Origin: Ciceribacter sichuanensis
Lineage (GTDB): Bacteria > Pseudomonadota > Alphaproteobacteria > Rhizobiales > Rhizobiaceae
Direction of reading: 5' to 3'
Assembly: GCF_024055605.1 (NCBI RefSeq)
Contig: NZ_JAMXLX010000009.1
Location: 1-64,000, forward strand
Length of the DNA stretch: 64,000 nt
This document shows positions 17,726-26,620 of this stretch, piece after piece (position 1 is the first letter of the stretch; each line of letters opens with the position of its first letter). The notes under the pieces were generated by a model. It did no database searches. It was not told where the DNA came from and was given only the letters and a program-made list of their open reading frames with translations. The position numbers and the translations under genes were made by a program.

Positions 17726-17814
17726 CTTCCTCTTTACTCACCCCCATTGAAAGAGGAAGGCGCAGCCTCGTCGGCTGCACGCCATGGGTGGCATCCGCCG
17801 GTGCCACCCATGGC
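17726..17814 (+). terminator. Array of three perfect hairpins after the Spy-like gene
   Basis: Three perfect stems follow one another: 17726-17759 (10 bp, CTTCCTCTTT / AAAGAGGAAG), 17762-17778 (6 bp, GCAGCC / GGCTGC) and 17781-17814 (13 bp, from GCCATGG to its complement, 8-nt loop). A T-rich stretch (TGAATTCTTTT) follows the last. The third is a convincing intrinsic terminator. The first two may be mRNA-stabilising or mobile-repeat structures. Confidence 0.7.
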
Positions 17815-17839
17815 TGAATTCTTTTAGATTGGAGTTGAA

Positions 17840-18079
17840 ATGAACCAGCTATTTCGCATCGCCGCTGTCGCAGCTTTTGGTTTGGCGGACTTGCAGACCT
17901 CCTATGCCGCCCCGGCAACGGAACAGCAGATTCCGGCTCAGAAGCGGGCCGTTCAGGCAGAGACCGTCAAGCCCAAGGCCCAGACAAAGGTCAAGACTCC
18001 CGCGAAGCCCACTGTCTGTAAGAAGGGCCAGAAGGACAACAAGAAGAACTGCGTCTTTGAGTGGGCCAAGAGCCGCTGA
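17840..18079 (+). CDS. Small secreted lysine-rich protein of unknown function
   Basis: This 79-aa protein has a signal peptide over about residues 1-23 (ends SYAAP), then a lysine/alanine/threonine-rich mature part with two cysteines (VCKKGQKDNKKNC). A GGAG lies 8 nt before the ATG. It lies 21 nt upstream of macA and may be cotranscribed. I do not recognise a family. A basic, cysteine-paired small periplasmic protein next to a MacAB exporter could be a cargo, a substrate adaptor or a stress protein. Confidence 0.6.
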   Translation: MNQLFRIAAVAAFGLADLQTSYAAPATEQQIPAQKRAVQAETVKPKAQTKVKTPAKPTVCKKGQKDNKKNCVFEWAKSR

Positions 18080-18100
18080 CGGCGCAATGAAACGAGAAGC

Positions 18101-19324
18101 ATGATGAGTAAGGCAAAGGCGACTATCGTCGGCACGATTGCCGTCGCACTGGCGGTGGGCGGATTTCTCTTCTGGCAGCAGCGGGCGGCTTCGCAGACAC
18201 CCTCCGTTCTGACGTCGGCGGTAGCGCGTGGCGATGTCGAGGTGACGGTGCTCGCCACCGGCATTCTCAAGCCGGTGCGGCTGGTGGCTGTCGGCGCTCA
18301 GGCCTCGGGTCGTATCACCGGGATCAAGGTCGTGCTGGGACAGACAGTCAAGGCGGGTGATCTTGTTGCCGAGATCGATTCCATGACGCAGGAGAACAGC
18401 CTGCGGACTGCCGAGGCGGCGCTCGCCAACGTCAAGGCGCAGCGCATTGAAAAAGAGGCGACGATGGTGCTCAACCGGCAAAGCCTCGCCCGTCAGCAGG
18501 AAATGGTTTCGAAGAATGCTGCATCCCGCGCCGACTATGAAAGCGCGGTCGCCGATCTCGACGTGACAAAGGCGCAGCTATCCGCTCTTGACGCGCAGAT
18601 CGAGGAGGCGCAGGTGGCTGTGGAGACGGCGAAGATCAACCTTGGCTACACTAGGATCACCGCGCCCATCGATGGCACCGTGCTTTCTATCGTCAGCCAG
18701 GAAGGCCAGACGGTGAATGCCAGCCAGTCGGCCCCGACCATCGCCATTCTCGGCCAGCTCGACACGATGACGGTGCGTACCGAGATCTCCGAGGCTGATA
18801 TCACCAAGGTCTCGCCCGGTCTGCCGGTCTACTTCACCGTTCTTGGCGAACCGGCGAAGCGATACGATGCCAAGCTTGAGTCGATCGAGCCGGCGCCGGA
18901 ATCGATCCGCAGCGATTCAAGCTTCAGTTCGTCTTCGTCGTCCTCCTCGTCTTCGTCCAGCAGCAGTTCATCCTCTTCCGAGGCGATTTACTACAACGGC
19001 ATCTTCAACGTGCCGAATGTGGATGGCAGGCTGCGCACCTACATGACCGCCGAAGTGCACGTCGTGCTGGGTGCTGTACATGACGTGCTGACTGTTCCCG
19101 CGGCCGCTCTCGGTGCGGCGCAGGCTGATGGCCGTTACACGGTGCGGGTCATTGGAACCGGCGGGGCCATCTCCGAAAAGACGGTGGAAATCGGCCTGAA
19201 CGACAAGATGATCGCGGAGGTGCGCTCCGGCCTTTCCGAAGGCGAGAGGGTTGTGACCGGTGAGGTGGCCGCTGACGACAGCTCCAGCAGCAATGCCGGC
19301 GGTCCTCCCCCCATGGGTTTCTGA
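18101..19324 (+). CDS. macA: MacA-like periplasmic adaptor (HlyD/MFP family) with polyserine insertion
   Basis: This 407-aa adaptor has an N-terminal membrane anchor (about residues 5-24), a biotinyl-lipoyl-like hairpin domain, a coiled-coil hairpin (TAEAALANVKAQRIEKEA onward) and a beta-barrel region, as in MacA. About residues 270-290 hold a run of 18 consecutive serines just after DSSF, written with mixed codons (TCG, TCC, TCT, AGC, AGT, TCA). It ends PPPMGF. The next gene, macB, begins 4 nt after the stop. MacA links the inner-membrane MacB ATPase to an outer-membrane channel. I see no outer-membrane partner gene nearby. Confidence 0.87.
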   Translation: MMSKAKATIVGTIAVALAVGGFLFWQQRAASQTPSVLTSAVARGDVEVTVLATGILKPVRLVAVGAQASGRITGIKVVLGQTVKAGDLVAEIDSMTQENSLRTAEAALANVKAQRIEKEATMVLNRQSLARQQEMVSKNAASRADYESAVADLDVTKAQLSALDAQIEEAQVAVETAKINLGYTRITAPIDGTVLSIVSQEGQTVNASQSAPTIAILGQLDTMTVRTEISEADITKVSPGLPVYFTVLGEPAKRYDAKLESIEPAPESIRSDSSFSSSSSSSSSSSSSSSSSSEAIYYNGIFNVPNVDGRLRTYMTAEVHVVLGAVHDVLTVPAAALGAAQADGRYTVRVIGTGGAISEKTVEIGLNDKMIAEVRSGLSEGERVVTGEVAADDSSSSNAGGPPPMGF

Positions 19325-19328
19325 GGCC

Positions 19329-21302
19329 ATGAGCGAACCGATTATCGCCCTTTCGGGCATCCGGCGTGAATACCCGTCGGGCGAAGGCACGATTGCCGTC
19401 CTGAAGGACGTCGATCTGTCTATCCAGGCAGGGGAAATGGTGGCGATTGTCGGGGCCTCTGGCTCCGGCAAATCGACGCTGATGAACATCCTCGGCTGCC
19501 TCGACCGGCCAACATCAGGCAGCTACCGCATATCCGGTGTGGAAACCTCCGCGCTCGATGTCGATGCGCTGGCGGCGCTTCGTCGCGAGCATTTCGGTTT
19601 CATCTTTCAGCGCTATCATCTTCTTGGCGAACTCACGGCGCTCGGCAATGTCGAGATCCCCGCGATCTACGCCGGCGTTTCTCCCAACGCCCGGCAGGAG
19701 AGGGCAGAAGCGCTTCTGGCTCGCCTCGGCATGGCCGAGCGGGTGGGGCATCGTCCCGGCCAGCTTTCCGGTGGCCAACAGCAACGCGTCTCCATTGCCC
19801 GTGCATTGATGAATGACGGTCAGGTCATCCTGGCCGACGAACCGACCGGTGCGCTGGACAGCCACAGCGGCGAGGAAGTGCTGCGAATTCTTGGCGAACT
19901 CCATGCCGAGGGCCACACGGTCATCATCGTGACCCATGACATGTCGATCGCCCGCCGGGCGCAGCGCATCATCGAAATCCGCGATGGCAGCATCGTCGCG
20001 GACAATCGCAATACCGTGGAGGGCGAAGACGGAGCAACGTCATCGCCGGCTATCGAAGAGAAGCCTCCATCCGAGATCAAGACGAGCCGCCTGCGTGGTT
20101 TCCTCTCTTCGCTTCAGGAAGCCTTTCGCATGGCGCTTCTTGCCATGCGGGCGCACAAGCTGCGTACCTTCCTGACCATGCTCGGCATCATCATCGGCAT
20201 TGCTTCCGTCGTCAGCGTGGTTGCGCTGGGGAAGGGGTCGCAGCAGCGCGTGCTCGAAAACATTGCGAGCCTTGGCACGAACACACTGGAAATCTTCGCC
20301 GGCAAGGATTTCGGTGACGTCCGCTCCGGCAAGATCACCACGCTTGTCGTTTCCGATGCGGACGCGCTCGCCAGCCAGCCTTATGTCGCGGCGGTAACGC
20401 CGACTGTTTCCACCTCCAGCACCGTTCGCTTCGGCGCGAAGGAGTCGAATGCCATGATCAGCGGAGTGAGCGAACGCTACTTCGTTGCCAAGGGCACCAA
20501 GCTTTCCGAAGGTCGTTTCTTCGATGCTTCAAGCGTTCTGGAGAAGACACAGGAAGTCGTGATCGACGAGAACACGCGCAAGGCGCTGTTTGCCGATCTG
20601 AACGAGAGCCCTGTCGGCAAGGTTATCCTGATTGGCACGGTGCCGGCACGCGTGGTCGGGGTAACGAAGACGCAGCAGGGCGGCTTCGGCTCCAGCCAGA
20701 ACCTGTCGCTCTATCTGCCTTACACCACGGTGCAGGCGCGGTTTCTCGGTAGCCTGTCGTTGCGCAGCATCACCGTGCAGGTCAACGACGAAACCAGCAC
20801 CGCGCTGGCTGAAAAGGCCGTGACACAACTCCTGACGCTTCGTCACGGAACGAAGGATTTCTACATCCTCAATACGGACGATATCCGCGAGACGATCACC
20901 AGCACTACGCAGACGATGACCCTGCTGGTCGCGGCGATTGCCGTCATCTCGCTGGTGGTCGGCGGTATCGGGGTGATGAACATCATGCTTGTTTCGGTGT
21001 CCGAGCGTGTTTCGGAAATCGGCGTGCGGATGGCGGTCGGTGCGCGGCGGAGCGACATCCTCAGGCAATTCCTCATCGAGGCTGTGCTGGTCTGCCTCGT
21101 CGGGGGGCTGGCCGGAATCTCGGTGGCTCTCGGCTTCGGCGGGCTCTTCAGCCTGTTCAGCTCGAACTTCAGCCTGGTCTATTCGACAACCTCTATCGTC
21201 GCGGCTTTCGTCTGCTCCAGCCTGATTGGTGTGGTCTTCGGTTACCTGCCGGCGCGCAACGCTTCGCAGCTGGATCCGGTCGCCGCCCTTTCCAAGGGGT
21301 GA
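19329..21302 (+). CDS. macB: MacB-like ABC exporter (ATPase-permease fusion)
   Basis: This 657-aa protein has an N-terminal ATPase with Walker A GASGSGKST (residues 42-50), LSGGQQQRVSIARA and Walker B (VILADEPTGALDS). A long periplasmic domain sits between the first membrane segment (LRTFLTMLGIIIGIASVVSV, near residue 280) and three C-terminal segments, matching MacB/FtsX-type topology. It exports macrolides, lipoproteins, peptides or toxins in known cases. It forms a pair with the preceding MacA-like gene and is convergent with the liu operon, with only 17 nt between the stops. Confidence 0.9.
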   Translation: MSEPIIALSGIRREYPSGEGTIAVLKDVDLSIQAGEMVAIVGASGSGKSTLMNILGCLDRPTSGSYRISGVETSALDVDALAALRREHFGFIFQRYHLLGELTALGNVEIPAIYAGVSPNARQERAEALLARLGMAERVGHRPGQLSGGQQQRVSIARALMNDGQVILADEPTGALDSHSGEEVLRILGELHAEGHTVIIVTHDMSIARRAQRIIEIRDGSIVADNRNTVEGEDGATSSPAIEEKPPSEIKTSRLRGFLSSLQEAFRMALLAMRAHKLRTFLTMLGIIIGIASVVSVVALGKGSQQRVLENIASLGTNTLEIFAGKDFGDVRSGKITTLVVSDADALASQPYVAAVTPTVSTSSTVRFGAKESNAMISGVSERYFVAKGTKLSEGRFFDASSVLEKTQEVVIDENTRKALFADLNESPVGKVILIGTVPARVVGVTKTQQGGFGSSQNLSLYLPYTTVQARFLGSLSLRSITVQVNDETSTALAEKAVTQLLTLRHGTKDFYILNTDDIRETITSTTQTMTLLVAAIAVISLVVGGIGVMNIMLVSVSERVSEIGVRMAVGARRSDILRQFLIEAVLVCLVGGLAGISVALGFGGLFSLFSSNFSLVYSTTSIVAAFVCSSLIGVVFGYLPARNASQLDPVAALSKG

Positions 21303-21319
21303 TGATCATAAGGTCGTCG

Positions 21320-22090
21320 CTAATGCGACCATCGCGGCTTTCGCTTCTCTGCGAAAGCCGCTCGTCCCTCGCGAGCGTCGTCCGTCTCGGCAATTTCGGC
21401 GATCCGTCGTTCGGCTAAGGCGAGCATCTCCGGGTTTGTCATGCTTCGCATTTCCCGGAGGGTTCGTTTTCCGGCTGAGATAGCTTCGGCGGAATTCCGT
21501 CCGAGTTTTTCCAGAACGTCGGCGATGAGTTCATCGAGGTCACCGACAGGGGCGATGCCGTTGATGAGACCGTATTGCAGGGCGGTTGTCGCGTCGATGC
21601 TTTCACCGAGATAGGCCATTTCCTGCAGGTGTCGCAGGGTTATCTTCGGCATCAGCCGAGCGGCAACCATCATCGGGAAGAGGCCGACACGCACTTCCGG
21701 CAGGCCGAAGTTCGCGTGTCTGGCGGCATAGGCGAGATCGCAGGCGGCCAACAGGCCCATGCCGCCTGCCAGAACCGAGCCGTTGATCCGCGCGATCACC
21801 AGTTTTTCGCAGGTTTCGATTGCATTCAGCACACCAGCGATCGGGTTGCCTCCGTCGTCAGACCGGAACATGCCGCCTGCGCTTTCCTTGAGATCGGCGC
21901 CCGAGCAGAAGCTGCGCTCGCCGGTTCCCGTCAGAACTACCGCCCGCAATGTCGGGTCAACGGAGGCCTCTTCAAAGGCTTCGATCAGACTTCTGGTCAG
22001 GGCTGAGTTGAGGGCGTTGTGGACTTCCAATCGATTGAGGGTCAGCCACAATACATGCCCACGGCGTTCACGCAGCAGTTCATCGGCCAT
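21320..22090 (-). CDS. liuC: Enoyl-CoA hydratase/isomerase, probable methylglutaconyl-CoA hydratase
   Basis: This 256-aa crotonase-fold protein has the oxyanion-hole motif (SFCSGADLKE) and the AGGMGLLAACDLA segment. Its place after isovaleryl-CoA dehydrogenase, methylcrotonyl-CoA carboxylase and HMG-CoA lyase points to hydration of 3-methylglutaconyl-CoA to HMG-CoA in leucine breakdown. It starts at 22090, overlapping the HMG-CoA lyase end by 11 nt. It is the last gene of the operon. The open frame extends to 22585 inside the lyase gene in another frame and is not a fusion. Confidence 0.85.
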   Translation of the reverse strand: MADELLRERRGHVLWLTLNRLEVHNALNSALTRSLIEAFEEASVDPTLRAVVLTGTGERSFCSGADLKESAGGMFRSDDGGNPIAGVLNAIETCEKLVIARINGSVLAGGMGLLAACDLAYAARHANFGLPEVRVGLFPMMVAARLMPKITLRHLQEMAYLGESIDATTALQYGLINGIAPVGDLDELIADVLEKLGRNSAEAISAGKRTLREMRSMTNPEMLALAERRIAEIAETDDAREGRAAFAEKRKPRWSH

Positions 22091-23006
22091 GCTGTCCTCC
22101 GGTCTGTTTTTGGGCGAGCAATGCCCGTCCCGCCCGCGCTTCATTGCGTCGCCCCAGGATATCGCTGATCCATCCGCCCGTTTCCGCGACAGCCTGCAGG
22201 TCGGCTCCCGTCGAAATGCCCAGGCCATGCAGCAGGTAGAGCAGGTCTTCCGTTGCGATATTGCCGCTCGCCCCCGGCGCATAGGGGCACCCTCCCAGGC
22301 CCGCGACGGAACTGTCGAAGACGGCAATTCCTTCCTCAAGGCTCGCCAGCACATTGGCGATGCCCTGCCCGTAGGTGTCGTGGAAATGCATGGCGATCCG
22401 TTCATGCGGTATCGTTGTCGTGACCTCGCCAATGACGTTGCGGATCTGCGCTGCCGTACCCACCCCAATCGTGTCGCCGAGCGAGACTTCGTAACAACCC
22501 ATGGCGAGCAGTTCGCGCGCCATAACCGCGACCTCGGACGGCGGTACTTCGCCGTCATAGGGGCAGCCGGCGATGCAGGAGACATAGCCGCGAACCCGAA
22601 TGCCTCTGGTGATGGCGAGATCGCAGACGTCGCGGAGCCGGGCGAGGCTTTCGGCCCGCGAGCAGGCGATGTTCTTCAGGCTGAAGCCTTCCGACGCCGA
22701 AACGAAGACCGCGATTTCGCCAACGTCCGCGGCAATCGCGTCTTCCAGACCCTTGAGATTGGGAACGAGGGCCGGATAGATCGTGCCCGGTCGTTTCTGA
22801 AGAGTGCGGAAGACCTCGTCGGAATCGGCCATCTGCGGTACCCATTTCGGGGAAACGAACGCGCCTGCCTCCACTGCCGGCAATCCGGCCTTGGCGAGAC
22901 GTTCGATCAGTTCGACCTTCACGGCGACGGGCACCCGGGCGCTCTCGTTCTGCAGTCCGTCGCGGGGACCGACTTCGACAATCTTCACCCTTTCCGGCAT
23001 CTTCAT
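22080..23006 (-). CDS. liuE: Hydroxymethylglutaryl-CoA lyase
   Basis: This 308-aa TIM-barrel enzyme cleaves HMG-CoA to acetoacetate and acetyl-CoA. The N terminus has the DRE-TIM-type VEVGPRDGLQNE. The metal-binding AMHFHDTYGQ and the family signature with its reactive Cys (GLGGCPYAPGASGN) are present. Start 23006 is 1 nt from the carboxylase stop, and the gene overlaps the hydratase. It is the terminal step of leucine-carbon cleavage in the operon. Confidence 0.93.
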   Translation of the reverse strand: MKMPERVKIVEVGPRDGLQNESARVPVAVKVELIERLAKAGLPAVEAGAFVSPKWVPQMADSDEVFRTLQKRPGTIYPALVPNLKGLEDAIAADVGEIAVFVSASEGFSLKNIACSRAESLARLRDVCDLAITRGIRVRGYVSCIAGCPYDGEVPPSEVAVMARELLAMGCYEVSLGDTIGVGTAAQIRNVIGEVTTTIPHERIAMHFHDTYGQGIANVLASLEEGIAVFDSSVAGLGGCPYAPGASGNIATEDLLYLLHGLGISTGADLQAVAETGGWISDILGRRNEARAGRALLAQKQTGGQHGR

Positions 23007-23007
23007 G

Positions 23008-25005
23008 TCAGCCGGCCTCCGCTTCGAAATCCACCAGCACCGTGCCGGCCTCGACCATTGCCCCTTCCGCGCAGTTGAGCCTCACGACCAGCCCGGCGGA
23101 TGGTGCGCGGATCGTGTGTTCCATCTTCATCGCCTCCATGATGACAAGCGCCTCGCCGGCCTCGACGCGATTGCCCGTATTGGTCAGGATCGCGCGGATC
23201 ATACCCGGCATCGGTGCTGTCAGCCCGCCGGCTGCTGCCTCGGGCGTTTCGAACCCGGCAAGGTCTGTCGTCGCGACGGGATGGACGGTTCCGTCGATCA
23301 CCAGATCGAAGGCATCGCCGTTCGGGAGGAAATAGCCGTTGTGTTTCCTCCCGGCGATGGTCGCCGAGAGCTTGCCATCCGCGGCCAGTGAACCCTCGAC
23401 GGATATCGTTTCACCATCGATGCTGATCTCAAAACCGCGTTGTAGATAAAGGACATCCACTTCCATGGGCTTCCCGGCAATGATGAGCTGTAGTTCCTGC
23501 CGTTCGGGGCGGTTGAGTCGGAAGCCATTGGTCATTGCCCATGGAGTGTGCGGATCGGCCGTTGCCATTGCCCGGCGCTGAGTGTTGGCCTTGTTTGCAA
23601 GCATGAATCCGAGGGCGGCCATCGTCGTTGTTACGCCATCAGAGCCAATGTCTGGCCGTAGTCTCGGTTCGTTGCGGACGATGAAGCCGGTGTCGAGACG
23701 GGCATCCTCGAAATCCACAAGGCCTGCCAGCCGCGCCAGAAAGCCGGTATTGCTGGTCACGCCTGTGATGGCCGTCTCGCGAAGGGCAGCGCGCAGCCTG
23801 CGAACGGCCGAGGGACGGTCGGCATCCCACACGATGAACTTCGCGATCATCGGGTCGTAATGCACCGTAATCGCATCGCCGGCCCTCACGCCGCTGTCAA
23901 TGCGGATATGGTCGTTCTGCTCGGGCAGGACGAGGTGGCCGATCCTGCCGATCGATGGCAGGAAGTCATGGTCCGGATCCTCGGCATAAAGCCGCGCCTC
24001 TATCGAATGTCCCCGGATTTTCAGATCGGCCCAATCCTCCGGCAGGCGCTCGCCGGCCGCTACCCGGAATTGCCACTCGACGAGATCGAGGCCGGTGATG
24101 AATTCGGTGACGGGATGCTCGACCTGAAGACGGGTGTTCATCTCCATGAAGTAGAATTCACCGCCCGCATCCAGCAGGAATTCCACCGTGCCGGCGCCGG
24201 AGTAATCGATGGCGCGGGCACAGGATATGGCAGCCTCGCTCATCTTCTTGCGCAGCGGTTCCGGCAGGCCGGGGGCCGGGGCTTCCTCTATCACCTTCTG
24301 ATGCCGACGCTGGATCGAGCAATCGCGCTCGAAGAGCGAATGGCAGTTGCCGTGGTTGTCGGCAAAGACCTGTACTTCCACGTGTCGGGGACGGGCGAGA
24401 TATTTCTCGATCAGCATCCGCTCGTCGCCAAAGGCAGCAAGCGCCTCGCGTTTCGCCGCAGCCAGTTCAGTGGCAAAATCCTCTGCCTGCGCGACGATAC
24501 GCATGCCCTTGCCACCACCGCCGGCGGAGGGCTTTATGAGCACGGGATAGCCGATATTCATTGCTTCCGCCGCAAGGAGCGCCGGCAACTGGTCGTCGCC
24601 GTGATAGCCTGGAACCAGTGGCACGCCTGCCGCTGCCATCAGGGTCTTTGCCGCGCTCTTGCCGCCCATGGCGCGGATCGCTGCGGCCGGCGGGCCGATG
24701 AAAACAAGGCCGGCTGCCGAGCATGCTTCGGCGAAGTCGGCGTTTTCAGACAGGAAGCCGTAGCCGGGATGGATCGCCTCGGCTCCGCTTTCCCGAGCGG
24801 CCGCAATAATCCTGTCGCCGTCGAGGTAGGATTGGCGGGCCGATGCCGGGCCGATGGCAAGGGCCTCGTCGGCGATGGCGACATGGGCGGCGTCTCGATC
24901 CGCCTCCGAATAGACGGCGACCGTCGCAATCCCCATGCGCCTTGCCGTCCGGATGATCCGGACGGCGATTTCTCCGCGATTGGCGATAAGGATTCTGGAA
25001 AACAT
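23008..25005 (-). CDS. liuD: Methylcrotonyl-CoA carboxylase alpha subunit (biotin carboxylase/BCCP)
   Basis: This 665-aa protein has an N-terminal biotin carboxylase with the ATP-grasp glycine loop (SAGGGGKGM) and a C-terminal biotinyl domain with K627 in EAMKMEH. It binds the beta subunit and carboxylates 3-methylcrotonyl-CoA. The length suits acyl-CoA carboxylase alpha subunits. It starts 6 nt after the beta subunit stop. Its place between isovaleryl-CoA dehydrogenase and HMG-CoA lyase distinguishes it from propionyl-CoA carboxylase. Confidence 0.93.
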   Translation of the reverse strand: MFSRILIANRGEIAVRIIRTARRMGIATVAVYSEADRDAAHVAIADEALAIGPASARQSYLDGDRIIAAARESGAEAIHPGYGFLSENADFAEACSAAGLVFIGPPAAAIRAMGGKSAAKTLMAAAGVPLVPGYHGDDQLPALLAAEAMNIGYPVLIKPSAGGGGKGMRIVAQAEDFATELAAAKREALAAFGDERMLIEKYLARPRHVEVQVFADNHGNCHSLFERDCSIQRRHQKVIEEAPAPGLPEPLRKKMSEAAISCARAIDYSGAGTVEFLLDAGGEFYFMEMNTRLQVEHPVTEFITGLDLVEWQFRVAAGERLPEDWADLKIRGHSIEARLYAEDPDHDFLPSIGRIGHLVLPEQNDHIRIDSGVRAGDAITVHYDPMIAKFIVWDADRPSAVRRLRAALRETAITGVTSNTGFLARLAGLVDFEDARLDTGFIVRNEPRLRPDIGSDGVTTTMAALGFMLANKANTQRRAMATADPHTPWAMTNGFRLNRPERQELQLIIAGKPMEVDVLYLQRGFEISIDGETISVEGSLAADGKLSATIAGRKHNGYFLPNGDAFDLVIDGTVHPVATTDLAGFETPEAAAGGLTAPMPGMIRAILTNTGNRVEAGEALVIMEAMKMEHTIRAPSAGLVVRLNCAEGAMVEAGTVLVDFEAEAG

Positions 25006-25011
25006 CGCGCC

Positions 25012-26613
25012 TCACATCCTGAATATGCCGAATTGGGTGCGTTCGACGGGCGCATTCAGAGCCGCGGAAATCCCGAGGGCGAGCACCATCCGCGTGTCCG
25101 CAGGGTCGATCAGGCCATCATCCCATAGTCGCGCGCTGGCATGATAGGGATGGCCCTCAGTCTCGTATTTCTTGCGGATCGGCGCCTTGAAGGCTTCTTC
25201 CTCTTCGGCTGGCCAGACCTTGCCCTGAGCCTCCATGCCGTCACGTCTGACCTGCGCCAGCACGGAGGTGGCCTGTTCGCCGCCCATCACCGAGATCCGC
25301 GCATTCGGCCACATCCAGAGGAAGCGCGGCGAATAGGCCCGACCGCACATGCCGTAATTACCAGCCCCGAAGGAGCCGCCGATGATGACGGTGAATTTTG
25401 GCACCCTTGCGCAGGCCACCGCCGTCACCAGCTTCGCGCCGTCCTTGGCGATGCCGCCGGCCTCATACTTCTTACCGACCATGAAGCCGGTGATGTTCTG
25501 CAGGAAGACGAGCGGAATTCCGCGCTGGCAGCAGAGTTCGATGAAATGGGCACCCTTCAGCGCCGACTCTGAAAACAGGATGCCGTTATTGGCGACGATA
25601 CCGACGGGATAGCCGAAGATATGGGCGAAGCCGCAGACCAGCGTGGTGCCGTAGAGCGCCTTGAACTCGTCGAATTCGGAACCGTCGACGATGCGGGCAA
25701 TGACCTCGCGCACGTCGAAGGGTTTTCTCGTGTCGTCGGGCACGATGCCGTATAGCTCCTCCGCTGGATAAAGCGGCTCGGCAGACTGCCGGATTTCGAT
25801 GTCGATGCGTTTCGGCCGGTTGAGCGTGCCGACGATCCGGCGTGCCAGCGCCAGCGCGTGGCGGTCGTCATTGGCATAGTGATCGGTCACGCCGGAGGTG
25901 CGGGAATGGACGTCGGCTCCGCCCAGTTCCTCGGCGGTCACCACTTCGCCGGTCGCGGCCTTCACGAGCGGCGGGCCGCCGAGAAAGATCGTGCCCTGGT
26001 TTTTCACGATGATCGACTGGTCGCTCATGGCAGGCACATAGGCGCCGCCTGCCGTACAGCTTCCCATGACGACGGCGATCTGGGGTATGCCTTCCGCCGA
26101 CATGGTCGCCTGATTGTAGAAGATACGGCCGAAATGATCGCGGTCGGGAAACACCTCGTCCTGAAGCGGCAGGTACGCGCCGCCGGAATCGACGAGATAG
26201 AGGCAGGGCAGGTGGTTCTCCCGGGCGATTTCCTGGGCGCGGAGATGCTTCTTCACCGTCAGCGGATAGTAAGTCCCGCCTTTCACAGTCGGATCGTTGG
26301 CGACGATCATGCACTCGCGGCCGGCCACCCGTCCGATGCCGGTGATGATGCCTGCCGCCGGCACCGCTTCGTCATAGACGCCGTAGGCGGCGAACTGCGA
26401 CAGTTCCAGAAACGGCGTGCCTGGATCGAGAAGCGTGTCTATGCGGTCGCGTGGCAGAAGCTTGCCGCGGGCCGTGTGCCGGTTGCGGGCCGCTTCACCG
26501 CCGCCCATGGCGATCTCGGAGACCCTCGCGTTGAGGTCATCGACAAGGCCGCGCATGAAGGCGGTGTTGGCGTGATAGCTGGCGTCGCGGGTGATGTTGG
26601 ATTTGAGCCTCAT
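25012..26613 (-). CDS. liuB: Methylcrotonyl-CoA carboxylase beta subunit
   Basis: This carboxyltransferase subunit of about 533 aa has the expected length and two crotonase-like halves (DSGGAYLPLQ, AVVMGSCTAGGAYVPAM, GGSFGAGNYGMCGRAY). It transfers carboxyl from biotin to 3-methylcrotonyl-CoA. ATGs at 26613 and 26616 are adjacent, with GAGGGA touching them. An ATG at 26628 would overlap the previous stop. The choice among these is uncertain by up to 5 codons. Confidence 0.92.
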   Translation of the reverse strand: MRLKSNITRDASYHANTAFMRGLVDDLNARVSEIAMGGGEAARNRHTARGKLLPRDRIDTLLDPGTPFLELSQFAAYGVYDEAVPAAGIITGIGRVAGRECMIVANDPTVKGGTYYPLTVKKHLRAQEIARENHLPCLYLVDSGGAYLPLQDEVFPDRDHFGRIFYNQATMSAEGIPQIAVVMGSCTAGGAYVPAMSDQSIIVKNQGTIFLGGPPLVKAATGEVVTAEELGGADVHSRTSGVTDHYANDDRHALALARRIVGTLNRPKRIDIEIRQSAEPLYPAEELYGIVPDDTRKPFDVREVIARIVDGSEFDEFKALYGTTLVCGFAHIFGYPVGIVANNGILFSESALKGAHFIELCCQRGIPLVFLQNITGFMVGKKYEAGGIAKDGAKLVTAVACARVPKFTVIIGGSFGAGNYGMCGRAYSPRFLWMWPNARISVMGGEQATSVLAQVRRDGMEAQGKVWPAEEEEAFKAPIRKKYETEGHPYHASARLWDDGLIDPADTRMVLALGISAALNAPVERTQFGIFRM

Positions 26614-26620
26614 CATTCCC

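Noticed and set aside
18910..18985. Polyserine tract as simple-sequence slippage or assembly artefact
   Set aside because: Serine codons of six kinds are mixed, which slippage of one unit would not produce.
22091..22585. Apparent N-terminal extension of the liuC frame, suggesting a fusion
   Set aside because: The extra part is an alternative frame of the HMG-CoA lyase gene; the real start at 22090 fits the family length.
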